Counted from the stretch's first letter, positions 1 to 8,901 are shown. The stretch: DNA of 64,000 bases from CBDFKJ01 sp965248805 (GCA_965248805.1 CBDFKJ010000008.1:372001-436000), one strand, 5' to 3'. The notes: generated from the sequence alone by a model not told the origin. Program-made: numbers and translations.

Positions 1-692
1 GTTTTGCCGCCGATGTCGCGCACGAGATCAAGAACCCGCTCACCTCGCTGCGCAGCGCTGTCGAGACCGTCGCCCGCGTCTCCGATATCTCGCAGCAACG
101 GCGCCTGACGGCGATCATCTTGGAAGACGTGCAGCGGCTGGATCGATTGATTTCGGATATCTCGGAAGCCTCGCGCCTGGATGCCGAATTGAGTCGCAAC
201 GTGCCCGAAGTCGTGGACCTTAACGCGCTGCTCGCCGCGCTCAGCGAGATCGAACAAGCGAACGGCGCCAAGCGGCGGGTCGAATTGCGGCTGTCGGTAC
301 CGGCGGATCCGCCGCTCTATGTCCACGGCTACGAAGCCCGTCTGGGCCAAGTCTACCGTAACGTGATCCAGAACGCCGCGTCGTTCAGTCCGTCCGGGGG
401 TCGCGTAACGGTCACCGCCGAGCGGGTCGGCGCCATCGTTCACACGACCATCGAGGATGACGGGCCGGGCATTCCCCAAGGAAGCCTCGACGCCATTTTC
501 GAGCGCTTCTATTCGGACCGGCCAGACGACAACGCCGCCAAGTTCGGCAACCATTCCGGTCTTGGGCTCAGCATCTCCAAACAGATTGTGGAGGCGTGCG
601 GTGGCCGCATCTGGGCCGAGAACCGGCGCAACGTCGACGGCAAGATCACGGGCGCAAGGTTCGTGATCGACCTCAAGGCCGCCAGGCACTAG
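1..692 (+). CDS. chvG: Sensor histidine kinase, ChvG/ExoS type (C-terminal part, 5' end outside window)
   Basis: This is the cytoplasmic kinase core of a two-component sensor, open from the first bases of the window (frame from base 3) to TAG at 690-692. The dimerisation/phosphoacceptor H-box AHEIKNPLTSLRSA is at the very start. The HATPase domain follows with an N-box (NVIQNAASFSP), G1 (EDDGPGIP), an F-box (FERFYSDRP) and G2 (HSGLGLSISKQ). The H-box sequence and the hprK gene next door are typical of the acid/envelope-stress sensor ChvG of alphaproteobacteria, which pairs with ChvI. The sensor and membrane parts lie upstream of the window. ChvG is the confident family call; the signal sensed here is unknown. 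Confidence 0.9.
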   Translation, partial: FAADVAHEIKNPLTSLRSAVETVARVSDISQQRRLTAIILEDVQRLDRLISDISEASRLDAELSRNVPEVVDLNALLAALSEIEQANGAKRRVELRLSVPADPPLYVHGYEARLGQVYRNVIQNAASFSPSGGRVTVTAERVGAIVHTTIEDDGPGIPQGSLDAIFERFYSDRPDDNAAKFGNHSGLGLSISKQIVEACGGRIWAENRRNVDGKITGARFVIDLKAARH

Positions 693-728
693 CCTCTGCG
701 GGGCTCCGCGAGCTCTCCTGGAATTGCC

Positions 729-1193
729 ATGGCGCCGACCGACCTACGAGAAGTTGCGACACCGACCATCGTTCACGGGACGGCGGTGGCCATCGGCGGA
801 CGTGGGGTGATGCTGCGCGGACCGTCGGGCAGCGGCAAGTCCGACTTGGCGCTGCGTCTGATCGACGGCGGCGCGTGTCTGGTCGCCGACGACCAGGTCG
901 AGTTGCGGCGCAATGGCGACGGGCTGGTTGCATCGGCACCGGCGGCAATCGCCGGCAAGCTCGAAGTGCGCGGCATCGGCATTACGGCCGTGCAGGCGGT
1001 TGCTCAGGCGCCGTTATCTCTTGTCGTCGATCTTCTCGCCCCGCCGCAAATCGAGCGCATGCCGGAGCCGGCGCACGCCCGTTACCTGGGCATTGTCGTG
1101 CCGTTGGTCGCGGTGGCGCCGTTCGAGTCCTCTGCCGCCGCCAAGGTTCGCTTTGGCGTGGCGGCTGCGCTTAAGGTTCGACGCAATGAATGA
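729..1193 (+). CDS. hprK: Truncated-type HPr kinase/phosphorylase
   Basis: A 154-residue protein with a Walker A motif GPSGSGKS near residue 33, followed by DDQVEL. It matches the short alphaproteobacterial HprK, which lacks the N-terminal domain of Firmicutes HPrK/P. It is expected to phosphorylate HPr on the regulatory serine and so connect carbon/nitrogen state to the neighbouring ChvG/ChvI system. ATG at 729 lies 36 bases after chvG. The 3' end overlaps the rapZ start by 8 bases, which suggests translational coupling. Family assignment is firm; the regulatory output is inferred from related organisms. Confidence 0.92.
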   Translation: MAPTDLREVATPTIVHGTAVAIGGRGVMLRGPSGSGKSDLALRLIDGGACLVADDQVELRRNGDGLVASAPAAIAGKLEVRGIGITAVQAVAQAPLSLVVDLLAPPQIERMPEPAHARYLGIVVPLVAVAPFESSAAAKVRFGVAAALKVRRNE

Positions 1194-2121
1194 CGAATTG
1201 CAGGAACCAACGAGCGGGAACGGGCGCCTGGTGTCCGCCGGCATTCTGTTGGTGACGGGCATGTCGGGGGCGGGCCGGTCGAGCGCGCTCAACATCCTGG
1301 AAGATCTCGGCTACGAGGCCGTCGACAATCTGCCCTTGCGTTTGATCGCCGTGTTGGTGGCGCAAGGACCCGTTCCCCGGCGTGGGTTGGCCATTGGCAT
1401 CGATATCCGCTCGCGCGATTTCACGGTAGACGCCTTCACCGACGAGATCGCCGAGATGCGCCGGCAAACCGATCGCGGCCTGCATGTCTTGTTTGTCGAC
1501 TGCGATGAGGAAGTGTTGCGGCGCCGCTATTCCGAGACGCGGCGCAAGCATCCCCTGGCTCACGATCGGCCGCTGACGGACGGCATCGCGCGCGAACGCA
1601 CGATGCTGGCGCCGCTGCGCAAGATCGCTGACACCGTAATCGATACCAGCCACACCAACATCCGCGAGTTCGCGCACACCGTGCGCGGGCATTTTGGCGC
1701 CGCCGCTTCCGCTCGGGCGAATGTGTTCATCACCTCGTTCTCGTTTCCCGCCGGCGTGCCGCGCGATGCCGATCTGGTCTTCGACGTTCGATTCCTGAAG
1801 AATCCGCACTACGATCCAGCGTTGCGCTTGCACACGGGTCAGGATGAAGCCGTCGGCCGCTTCATTGAATCCGACGTCGACTTTGCGGCGTATTTCGAGG
1901 CGATCACGGCGTTGCTACGCTTGACGCTGCCGCGTTTCGACGGCGAGGGAAAGAGCTATCTGACCATCGCCATCGGTTGCACCGGCGGCCGCCACCGCTC
2001 TGTGTTCATCGCCGAACGGCTGGCACAGCGGTTAATTGCCGATGGCCGCTCGGTCCAAGTCACGCATCGCGATCTCGACCGCCACGAGCAGACCCCGGGT
2101 ACGCGCGAGGACAGCTCGTGA
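1186..2121 (+). CDS. rapZ: RapZ / YvcJ-family nucleotide-binding protein
   Basis: 311 residues from ATG 1186, which overlaps the end of hprK. A longer upstream reading exists only because the frame is open through hprK. Walker A is GMSGAGRSS near residue 25 and a conserved C-terminal stretch IAIGCTGGRHRSV is present. RapZ proteins bind nucleotides; in Enterobacteria RapZ is an RNase adaptor that controls glucosamine-6-phosphate synthase through small RNAs. In alphaproteobacteria it sits, as here, between hprK and the PTS genes, and its RNA role there is not established. The stop codon overlaps the next gene's GTG start. Confidence 0.93.
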   Translation: MNDELQEPTSGNGRLVSAGILLVTGMSGAGRSSALNILEDLGYEAVDNLPLRLIAVLVAQGPVPRRGLAIGIDIRSRDFTVDAFTDEIAEMRRQTDRGLHVLFVDCDEEVLRRRYSETRRKHPLAHDRPLTDGIARERTMLAPLRKIADTVIDTSHTNIREFAHTVRGHFGAAASARANVFITSFSFPAGVPRDADLVFDVRFLKNPHYDPALRLHTGQDEAVGRFIESDVDFAAYFEAITALLRLTLPRFDGEGKSYLTIAIGCTGGRHRSVFIAERLAQRLIADGRSVQVTHRDLDRHEQTPGTREDSS

Positions 2122-2525
2122 TCGGCATCGTCCTGGTGACCCACGGTAACCTGGCGCTGGAGTTCATCGCCGCGCTGGAGCACGTCGTCGGGCCGCAGGA
2201 AAGTGTGGCCGCCATTTGCATCGGCCCCGACGATGACGTCGAACAGCGTCGCCGCGACATTCTCGAAGCACTGCAGGCGGTCAATGACGGCGACGGCGTC
2301 GTGCTGCTGACGGACATGTTCGGCGGCACGCCGTCCAATCTGGCGATCTCTGTGATGAAGACGGCAAAGGTCGAAGTGCTGGCCGGCGTCAACCTGCCGA
2401 TGCTGATCAAATTGGCCAGCGTGCGCCAGGACGGCGATGTCGCCGCGTGTGTTGCGGCCGCGCAGGATGCGGGGCGCAAATACATAAACTCGGCGTCTGC
2501 CTTTCTCGACGGCGACAGCGGGTGA
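2118..2525 (+). CDS. PTS EIIA component, mannose/sorbose family (regulatory)
   Basis: 135 residues starting at GTG 2118, which overlaps the rapZ stop codon as GTGA. The N-terminal IGIVLVTHGNLALEF carries the phospho-accepting His of EIIA-Man domains, and DMFGGTPSNLA is the other family signature. No IIB, IIC or IID gene lies nearby, so this looks like the terminal phosphate acceptor of a regulatory PTS rather than a sugar importer. The start was chosen because it overlaps the stop and because the protein begins with the family's first beta strand; upstream reading in the same frame lies within rapZ. Confidence 0.9.
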   Translation: MIGIVLVTHGNLALEFIAALEHVVGPQESVAAICIGPDDDVEQRRRDILEALQAVNDGDGVVLLTDMFGGTPSNLAISVMKTAKVEVLAGVNLPMLIKLASVRQDGDVAACVAAAQDAGRKYINSASAFLDGDSG

Positions 2526-2809
2526 GCGACGAGCGCATCGAGCCAGCTCGGCGAAGAGTCACCGTGCGCAATGAGCGCGGGTTGCACGCGCGGGCGGCGG
2601 CGCGATTCGTGCGCCTGGCGGAGCAATTCGACGCCGAGGTGAAGGTGCGCAAAGGCGAGCACAGCGTGTCGGGGCGATCGATCATGGGACTGATGATGCT
2701 CGCCGCTGCGAACGGCAGCACGCTTGAGCTGACCGCCACGGGCAAGGAAGCCAGCAGCGTCATTACCGCGTTGACGGCGCTGGTCGAAAACAACTTCGAC
2801 GAGGCGTAG
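2522..2809 (+). CDS. ptsH: Phosphocarrier protein HPr
   Basis: 95 residues from GTG 2522, again overlapping the previous stop as GTGA. The active-site His is in GLHARAAARF (residue 22) and the regulatory Ser region is SGRSIMGLMMLAA. HPr receives phosphate from EI (PtsP, not in the window), passes it to the EIIA above and is the substrate of HprK. All four genes hprK-rapZ-EIIA-ptsH overlap, so they are almost certainly one transcript with coupled translation. Longer in-frame upstream sequence is non-homologous and lies inside the EIIA gene. Confidence 0.95.
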   Translation: MSDERIEPARRRVTVRNERGLHARAAARFVRLAEQFDAEVKVRKGEHSVSGRSIMGLMMLAAANGSTLELTATGKEASSVITALTALVENNFDEA

Positions 2810-2844
2810 CGCGCCGGGAGTGGCGATTTCCGGGGACGCGTGCC

Positions 2845-5001
2845 CTAGTGCCGCCTTCGCTGGCCCTTGGCCTTGCGGCCGAGGGTGGCCTTGGGTCGGC
2901 CGAGCAGGTAGCGCGCACGCTCGACCTTGCGCTCGCCAGCGGCCCTGTCCGAAAGGCCCAGGTCTTGCGTCTCGAGCCGGCGGACTTCGTCGCGCAGCTG
3001 CGCAGCTTCCTCGAATTCGAGATTGGCCGCCGCCTCGCGCATGCGCGCTTCCAGATCGGCGATATAGCTCTGCAGGTCCTTGCCCACCAGATGCGGCGTG
3101 TCCTCGTCGCCGGTCTTGACCGTGACGTGGTCGCGCTCGAACACGCTATTCAGAATGTCGGCGATGTTCTTGTTCACGCTTTCCGGCGTGATGCCATTGG
3201 CGACGTTATAGGCCTGCTGCTTCTCGCGCCTGCGATCGGTTTCCTCCAGCGCCGCTTTCATGCTTTGTGTCATGGTGTCGGCGTAGAGAATGACCCGCCC
3301 GTCGAGATTGCGCGCGGCGCGCCCAATGGTCTGGATCAGCGAAACGCGTGACCGCAGATAACCTTCCTTGTCGGCGTCGAGGATCGCGACCAGCGCGCAC
3401 TCAGGAATGTCCAGCCCCTCGCGCAACAGGTTGATGCCGACCAGGATATCGAACGCGCCCAGGCGCAGATCGCGTAGGATCTCAATGCGCTCCAGCGTGT
3501 CGACATCGGAGTGCATGTAGCGCACTTTCAGTCCCTGCTCCTGCAGGTATTCGCTCAGGTCCTCGGCCATGCGTTTGGTGAGCGTCGTCACCAGCACGCG
3601 ATAGCCGTTAGTGATGGTGTCACGGCATTCGGCGATCAGATCGTCAACTTGCGATGCGGTCGGGCGCACGGTGCACACCGGATCGATGAGCCCGGTCGGA
3701 CGCACGACCTGCTCTGCGAACACGCCCTCGGTGCGCTCCAACTCCCAGGCGCCGGGCGTGGCCGAGACGAAGATCGTCTCGGGACGCATGGCATCCCACT
3801 CCTCGAACTTCAGCGGCCGGTTGTCGACGCATGACGGCAGGCGGAAGCCAAATTCGGCTAACGTCGATTTGCGGTTGAAGTCGCCGCGAGACATGCCGCC
3901 AATCTGCGGCACGGTGATATGGCTTTCGTCGACGAACAGCAGCGCGTCGGGCGGCAGATATTCGAACAGTGTCGGTGGAGACTCACCCGGCTTACGTCCC
4001 GTCAGGTGGCGCGAGTAGTTCTCGATGCCGGCGCAGCCGCCGGTGGCTTCGATCATCTCCAGATCGAAGGTCGTGCGCTGCTCCAGCCGCTGCGCCTCCA
4101 AGAGCTTGTTCTGCCGGTACAGCTCTTCCAGACGCAGCTTGAGCTCGGCCTTGATGGTCTTGGTGGCTTGCTGCAGCGTCGGCTTGGGCGTGACGTAGTG
4201 GCTGTAGGCGAAGATGCGCACCTGGTCCAGGTTCACCGCCTTCTCGCCGGTCAGTGGATCGAACTCGTACATCGCCTCGATCTCGTCGCCGAACAGGCTG
4301 ATGTGCCAGGCGCGGTCGTCCAGATGCGCCGGCCAGATCTCCAGCGTGTCGCCGCGTGAGCGAAAGGCGCCGCGGTGGAAGTTGGTGTCGTTGCGCCGGT
4401 ACTGGATGTCCACCAGGTCGCGCAGCAGTCGTGCCCGCCCGACGTGGTCGCCGACCGCAAGCCTGAGCGTCATGTTGTCATAGGATTCGACGTCGCCGAT
4501 GCCATAGATACACGACACCGAGGCGACGATCACCACGTCGCGACGCTCCAGCAGCGAACGCGTGGCCGAGTGGCGCATGCGATCGATCTGCTCGTTGATC
4601 GAGGAATCCTTCTCGATATAGGTGTCGGTGCGCGCAACGTAGGCCTCGGGCTGGTAATAGTCGTAGTAGGAGACGAAATACTCGACGGCGTTGTTGGGAA
4701 AGAACGACTTCATCTCGGCGTAGAGTTGCGCCGCCAGCGTCTTGTTCGGCGCCAGGATGATGGTCGGGCGTCCGGTCGCCGCGATCACATGGGCCATAGT
4801 GAACGTCTTGCCGGAGCCGGTTACGCCAAGCAGCACCTGTTCGCGCTCGCCCTGCTCGAGCCCGGCGGTCAGATCAACGATCGCCTGTGGCTGGTCGCCC
4901 GCCGGCGTGTAGTCGGAGACCAGCTCAAACGGCGCAACGCCGACCAGATCGGCGGCCGGCGAGCGCCGTGGTCGTTCGGCAACGATTGTCATGACGGGCA
5001 A
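2845..5001 (-). CDS. uvrB: UvrABC system protein B
   Basis: 718 residues, full length for UvrB, the damage-verifying helicase-like subunit of nucleotide excision repair. Visible are Walker A GVTGSGKTFTMAHV, the beta-hairpin region around YYDYYQPEAYV, the helicase motifs, and a C-terminal UVR motif (IADLEARMREAAANLEFEEAA) that contacts UvrC. Two close ATG codons exist at the start (residues 1 and 4) and the choice is uncertain. It converges with ptsH across a 35-base gap and diverges from the membrane-protein pseudogene at 5047. A lysine/arginine-rich tail ends the protein. Confidence 0.97.
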   Translation of the reverse strand: MPVMTIVAERPRRSPAADLVGVAPFELVSDYTPAGDQPQAIVDLTAGLEQGEREQVLLGVTGSGKTFTMAHVIAATGRPTIILAPNKTLAAQLYAEMKSFFPNNAVEYFVSYYDYYQPEAYVARTDTYIEKDSSINEQIDRMRHSATRSLLERRDVVIVASVSCIYGIGDVESYDNMTLRLAVGDHVGRARLLRDLVDIQYRRNDTNFHRGAFRSRGDTLEIWPAHLDDRAWHISLFGDEIEAMYEFDPLTGEKAVNLDQVRIFAYSHYVTPKPTLQQATKTIKAELKLRLEELYRQNKLLEAQRLEQRTTFDLEMIEATGGCAGIENYSRHLTGRKPGESPPTLFEYLPPDALLFVDESHITVPQIGGMSRGDFNRKSTLAEFGFRLPSCVDNRPLKFEEWDAMRPETIFVSATPGAWELERTEGVFAEQVVRPTGLIDPVCTVRPTASQVDDLIAECRDTITNGYRVLVTTLTKRMAEDLSEYLQEQGLKVRYMHSDVDTLERIEILRDLRLGAFDILVGINLLREGLDIPECALVAILDADKEGYLRSRVSLIQTIGRAARNLDGRVILYADTMTQSMKAALEETDRRREKQQAYNVANGITPESVNKNIADILNSVFERDHVTVKTGDEDTPHLVGKDLQSYIADLEARMREAAANLEFEEAAQLRDEVRRLETQDLGLSDRAAGERKVERARYLLGRPKATLGRKAKGQRRRH

Positions 5002-5521
5002 TCATAGGCGCGCTGCCCGGCCCGACGCCAGACACAATGCCGAGTATTGCCTACTCGCCACGTGACTGGCAAAAGGTATGTGGCGATTGGTCGAGTGCGT
5101 GGCAGTAGCTTGGACTGGCTTGTCGATCTGATACCTTGGGGATTCTCCCTCGGCGTACTGACTTACATCTACCGGTGGCTAGGCAAGGCGATGGCCGACG
5201 AGCAATCGCGCCGGCAACTCTCCGCCTGGGTCCGCAGTCCCTACCTCGATCGATGGTACGAGGCTGTGCTGCGGCGCGGGCTTGCCTGGTGCGAGAGCTT
5301 CTTCGGCGACAGCTGGCGATTCCATGCCTACGACCGCTGCACTCGCTTGGCGATGATCTGCGTGCTTGCGTTGTTCGTGGCAGGATGGGCAATCGGCGGG
5401 TCAGGCCGCATCGGCGCGCTGGACGTATTTTCGAACTCCGTGAGTGCCGGTCGGCGGTGGATGATTGTTGTCGTTATCGCAGCAGGTGCAATTTGTACTT
5501 TCTTCGTCATTCGAAGAGCAA

Positions 5522-5529
5522 GTTTGCAC
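5522..5529. repeat. Left target-site duplication of the IS1595 element (GTTTGCAC)
   Basis: GTTTGCAC here is repeated exactly at 6629-6636 on the other side of the element. Eight-base duplications are the rule for IS1595-family insertions. Confidence 0.92.
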
Positions 5530-6628
5530 CGTGCCTATCCGGTTAATTCGTACACCCACTACATGTAGGATGCTTCCACTCGCCGGAATATAGCTCGCGT
5601 AGGTTGGAGCCTCGGCCTCTCCTGCGATTCCGAGCAATGAGCGGAAGGCGTTGAACGGGTAAAACCGCCTGTTGAAGCGGAACGTGAACTCGTTGAGGTA
5701 GGCTTGTAGATGCTTTGCGCTCACGCCATGGTGGATGCCACTGAGCCAATTCTTCAGGTTGCTGAAGACGAGGTGGATGATCGGCATGAACTCTTCGGCC
5801 ACCTCGGGGTCGCCGCATTCGGCAATGGCGTGGTGATCATAGCCGCGTGTCCGCAAGCTGCCATAGCCACTCCAATCGTCGGTGACGATCAGCGACCCCG
5901 GCATAACGGCGTTCTCGACGAAGCCACATAGCGAATCGGCGCTGCGGTCGGCAGCGACGGACAGCCGCACACGCCCGGCGTAGCGGCCATCCTTCCGCTT
6001 GTCCTGCGCGGTGCCGGGCTCCCTGTGGCTGACTTCGACGGCAGCAGCCACCAGCGTCTTGTGGTGAACGCCTCGGCCTTCACCACGCATCCGGCCTCCA
6101 ACATAGGTTTCGTCCACCTCGACATGCTCTCCTGCCCTGGCACCGATCCGATCCTGATCGGGCCGCACCATACCCGCGCGGAGCTTATGCAGGATGCCGA
6201 AGGCGGTTTCGTACCGCGTCAGCCCAAGCTGCCGCTGAAACTGCACCGCCGACATGCCCGGCGTCTGGCTGGCGACCAGATAGGCGGCCCAAAACCACGT
6301 GCTCAAAGGCGTGTGGCTGCGCTCCATGACCGTGCCGACGGTCAATCCCGTCTGGCGGCGGCAAGCGCGACAGGTCAGGACGCCAGGCCGCGTGGCGATG
6401 CGGAAAGGTTCACCCACGACGCCGCAGCGCGGGCAGGCGAACCCGTCACCCCAGCGAGCCCTTTCCAGGTAGGCGGCGCACGCCGCATCGTCGGAGAAAA
6501 GTCGCTGAAACTCGGGGAGGGATTGCGGGAAGGGCAGGTCGGTGCGGTCGAGAACGTCCATGACCCACTATCCGTTGTACGCACACAACCTATCCCTAGT
6601 GGGTGTATGCGTCAAGCGGATAGACACG
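5530..6628 (-). mobile_element. IS1595-family insertion sequence, 1,099 bp, complete ends
   Basis: Both ends are visible. The left end 5530-5561 and the reverse complement of the right end 6597-6628 share CGTG-CTATCCG-TT and then TACACCCACTA, and 8-bp direct repeats flank the element. It sits in the membrane-protein gene in antisense orientation, and removing it together with one direct repeat restores that gene's frame. The exact duplication suggests a fairly recent insertion. Confidence 0.93.
5543..6561 (-). pseudogene. IS1595-family transposase with a C-terminal single-base deletion
   Basis: ATG at 6561. The N-terminal zinc ribbon has CPRCG and CRACRRQ. The catalytic core shows VDETYVGG, TDDWSGY and the SNLKNWLSGIHHGV region typical of the DDN-type IS1595 enzymes. 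The annotated frame runs past the natural end and out of the element. One missing C near 5599 would join PTY to RELYSGEWKHPTCSGC and a TAA at 5543-5545, which is the ending expected for the family. The enzyme as read would carry a foreign C-terminal tail of about 60 residues; activity is doubtful. Confidence 0.8.
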
Positions 6629-6636
6629 GTTTGCAC
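6629..6636. repeat. Right target-site duplication of the IS1595 element (GTTTGCAC)
   Basis: Exact copy of 5522-5529, directly after the right inverted repeat of the IS1595 element. Confidence 0.92.
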
Positions 6637-6853
6637 TTCGCTCGCGCGCCGCTATCGTTACGTTCTCTCGGAGTTTACGTCGGGCTCGTAGTAGTAGGGG
6701 CCGCAGCTGGAGCCCTAACAGTAGGCGTAGCCGGAGCTACCACCGAAGCATTCGCCTTTGTCGGAGTTCTGGTTTTGATCGGAGCCACGGTCGGAGTCAT
6801 AGCCGGAACTGAAGCCGCATCGGGAGATATGGCCGGAGTCCTAGCCGGAACTA

Positions 6854-7731
6854 GTGGAGGGATCGGAACGAAAGAGTCCGAATTGGGATTCCGTATTTTG
6901 CTGTGGTATGCGCCCGGCAAGGCGCCGGTCCCGCTCGATCGTGTCGCCGAGATCGTGCGCCTGACGCAGCAACCGCCGCCGTTTGAGGCGACCCACTGGA
7001 CGTTGCGCGCGATCGCCAGGGCGGCCGGTATTGCCGCCTCGACGGTGCAGGCGATCTGGAAGGCTCACGGTCTCAGCCCGCACCGCTGGCGCAACTTCAA
7101 GCTGTCGACCGACCCTGCCTTCGCCGAGAAACTCACCGATATCGTCGGCCTGTATGTCGACCCGCCGGCCCATGCGGTGGTGTTGTCGATCGATGAGAAG
7201 TCACAGATCCAGGCGCTCGACCGCCGGTCTGCCGATGAAGAAGGGACGCGCCGGCACCATGACTACAAACGGCACGGCACGACCACGCCGTTTGCGGCGC
7301 TCAACGTTCTGGACGGAACGGTGATCGGCCAGAACATGCAGCGCCACCGCCATCAGGAGTTCATCCGCTTCCTCAACCGCATCGAGCGCACGGTGCCGGC
7401 GGACAAGGCCATCCACGCGATCGTCGACAACTACGCGGCGCACAACAAGGACAAGGTCCGCGCCTGGCTCGCCCGCCATCCGCGCTGGACTTTCCACTTC
7501 ACACCGACCTCCTGCTCGTGGCTCAATGCCGTCGAGGGCTTCTTCGCAAAACTCACCCGGCGGCGGCTCAAGCACGGCGTCTTCCATTCCGTCGTCGATC
7601 TCCAGGCCGCAATCAACCGCTTCGTCCGCGAATACAATGCGGCCAACCCACAGCCATTCATATGGAAAGCCGACCCCGACGACATCATCGCAGCCCGAAA
7701 CCGAGGGTTCCAAACGTTGGAATCAATCCAC
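6854..7731 (+). mobile_element. IS630-family element, copy A, internally deleted
   Basis: Ends are flanked by TA (6852-6853 and 7732-7733), the TA duplication typical of IS630/mariner-type elements. The right end, read in reverse, begins GTGGATTGATTCC and pairs with the left GTGGAGGGATCGG. Compared with copy C, 256 bases are missing at the junction near 6911 (TATGCG joined to CCCGGC), removing most of the N-terminal DNA-binding part of the transposase. Copy A is the only one of the three that keeps both ends, so it could be mobilised only in trans. Confidence 0.88.
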
Positions 7732-7734
7732 TAG
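6908..7734 (+). pseudogene. IS630-family transposase remnant, copy A
   Basis: The DDE catalytic domain is complete (SIDEKSQIQALDR, IVDNYAAHN, NAVEGFFAKLTRRRL), but the original start codon at 6908 is now out of frame because of the 256-base deletion. The surviving frame is fused by chance to the upstream membrane-protein frame. The stop codon TAG is built from the TA target duplication plus the next host base. Confidence 0.85.
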
Positions 7735-7765
7735 ACCGGTATCCGGAGCCGTGGTCGGAGTCGTT

Positions 7766-7897
7766 GCCGTAGCCTCTGCCGTAGCCTCTGCCGTAGCCTC
7801 TGCCGTAGCCTCTGCCGTAGCCTCTGCCGTAGCCTCTGCCGTAGTCTCTGCCGTAGTCTCTGCCGTAGTCTCTGCCGTAGTCTTTGCCGTATTCCTG
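7766..7897. repeat. 12-bp tandem repeat GCCGTAGCCTCT, about 11 units, coding
   Basis: Six units encode Ala-Val-Ala-Ser, three encode Ala-Val-Val-Ser (GCCGTAGTCTCT), and two degenerate units follow (AVVF, AVFL). The repeat lies in the third segment of the split membrane-protein gene. Units are identical within the two blocks, pointing to recent expansion by slippage or unequal exchange. The unit length is a multiple of three, so changes in copy number keep the frame. Confidence 0.95.
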
Positions 7898-8035
7898 GCC
7901 GTACCCGTATCATTCGCACCACTATATTCTGGAGGCATAGCCGAGCTGGGTGTTCACTATGCTCTATTCATAGTATTGCTTCCCTCTGCGAATGCCGTCC
8001 TCGACTGGGTTTCCTGGGGCGTCAGTCGCCTGCTA

Positions 8036-8901
8036 GTGGATTGATCGGAATGAAAGAGTCCGAATTGGGATTCCGTATTTTGCTGTGTTATGCGAATCTG
8101 GCGCATGCGCAGTGGAATCTCCTTCACCCTATCCGCCGGCGACCGTCAGCGATTGCGCGCGGTCGTCGCGGATCCCAAGAGCCCGCAGAAACACGTCTGG
8201 CGGGCACATATTGTCCTTCTCAGCGGCGAGGGTCTGGGCACCTCGGCGATCATGACCGAGACCGGCAAGTCCAAGACCTGCGTGTGGCGCTGGCAAGAGC
8301 GGTTCATGCACGAGGGTGTCGGCGGCCTGCTTCGCGACAAGTCCCGTCCGCCCGGCAAGGCGCTGGTCCCGCTCGATCGTGTCGCCGAGATCGTGCGCCT
8401 GACGCAGCAACCGCCGCCGTTTGAGGCGACCCACTGGACGTTGCGCGCGATCGCCAGGGCGGCCGGTATTGCCGCCTCGACGGTGCAGGCGATCTGGAAG
8501 GCTCACGGTCTCAGCCCGCACCGCTGGCGCAACTTCAAGCTGTCGACCGACCCTGCCTTCGCCGAGAAACTCACCGATATCGTCGGCCTGTATGTCGACC
8601 CGCCGGCCCATGCGGTGGTGTTGTCGATCGATGAGAAGTCACAGATCCAGGCGCTCGACCGCCGGTCTGCCGATGAAGAAGGGACGCGCCGGCACCATGA
8701 CTACAAACGGCACGGCACGACCACGCTGTTTGCGGCGCTCAACGTTCTGGACGGAACGGTGATCGGCCAGAACATGCAGCGCCACCGCCATCAGGAGTTC
8801 ATCCGCTTCCTCAACCGCATCGAGCGCACGGTGCCGGCGGACAAGGCCATCCACGCGATCGTCGACAACTACGCGGCGCACAACAAGGACAAGGTCCGCG
8901 C
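8036..8901 (+). mobile_element. IS630-family element, copy B, 3' truncated
   Basis: The left end (GTGGATTGATCGG after TA 8034-8035) is intact and the sequence follows copies A and C up to GGTCCGCGC at 8901, then changes abruptly to unrelated sequence next to the sortase gene. The right inverted repeat and the third catalytic region are gone. The lost part includes the junction back into the membrane-protein gene, so a deletion extended from inside the IS into flanking DNA. Confidence 0.88.

Larger units (their letters stand above)
5047..8035 (+). pseudogene. Repeat-containing membrane protein, split by two insertion sequences and cut at the 3' end by a third
   Basis: Three segments read in one frame when the IS elements are removed: 5047-5529, 6637-6853 and 7734-8035 (1,002 nt, 334 codons, no stop). 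The N-terminal 160 residues contain Trp/Arg-rich amphipathic stretches (RSPYLDRWYEAVLRRGLAW, FGDSWRFHAYDRC) and two likely membrane helices. Then come Gly/Ala/Val stretches and ten 4-residue Ala-Val-Ala/Val-Ser units, followed by a final hydrophobic part ending NAVLDWVSWGVSRLL. At 8035 it runs into a truncated IS630 copy and its true C-terminus is lost. The start is uncertain: TTG 5047, or GTG 5080 which has AAAAGG just upstream. I recognise the general layout of a membrane-repeat hypothetical family but know no function for it. Confidence 0.7.

Noticed and set aside
6025..7734. A 569-residue plus-strand frame that looks like a membrane/transposase fusion
   Set aside because: It starts in the antisense of the IS1595 transposase, passes through the membrane-protein segment and enters IS630 copy A. 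The fusion is an accident of insertions in frame.
7766..7897. CRISPR array or regulatory iterons
   Set aside because: The repeats are contiguous 12-mers without spacers and lie in a coding frame.
7723..7938. Minus-strand frames with Arg-Gln-Arg-Leu or Thr-Ala-Glu repeats
   Set aside because: They are antisense readings of the 12-bp tandem repeat, not separate repeat proteins.
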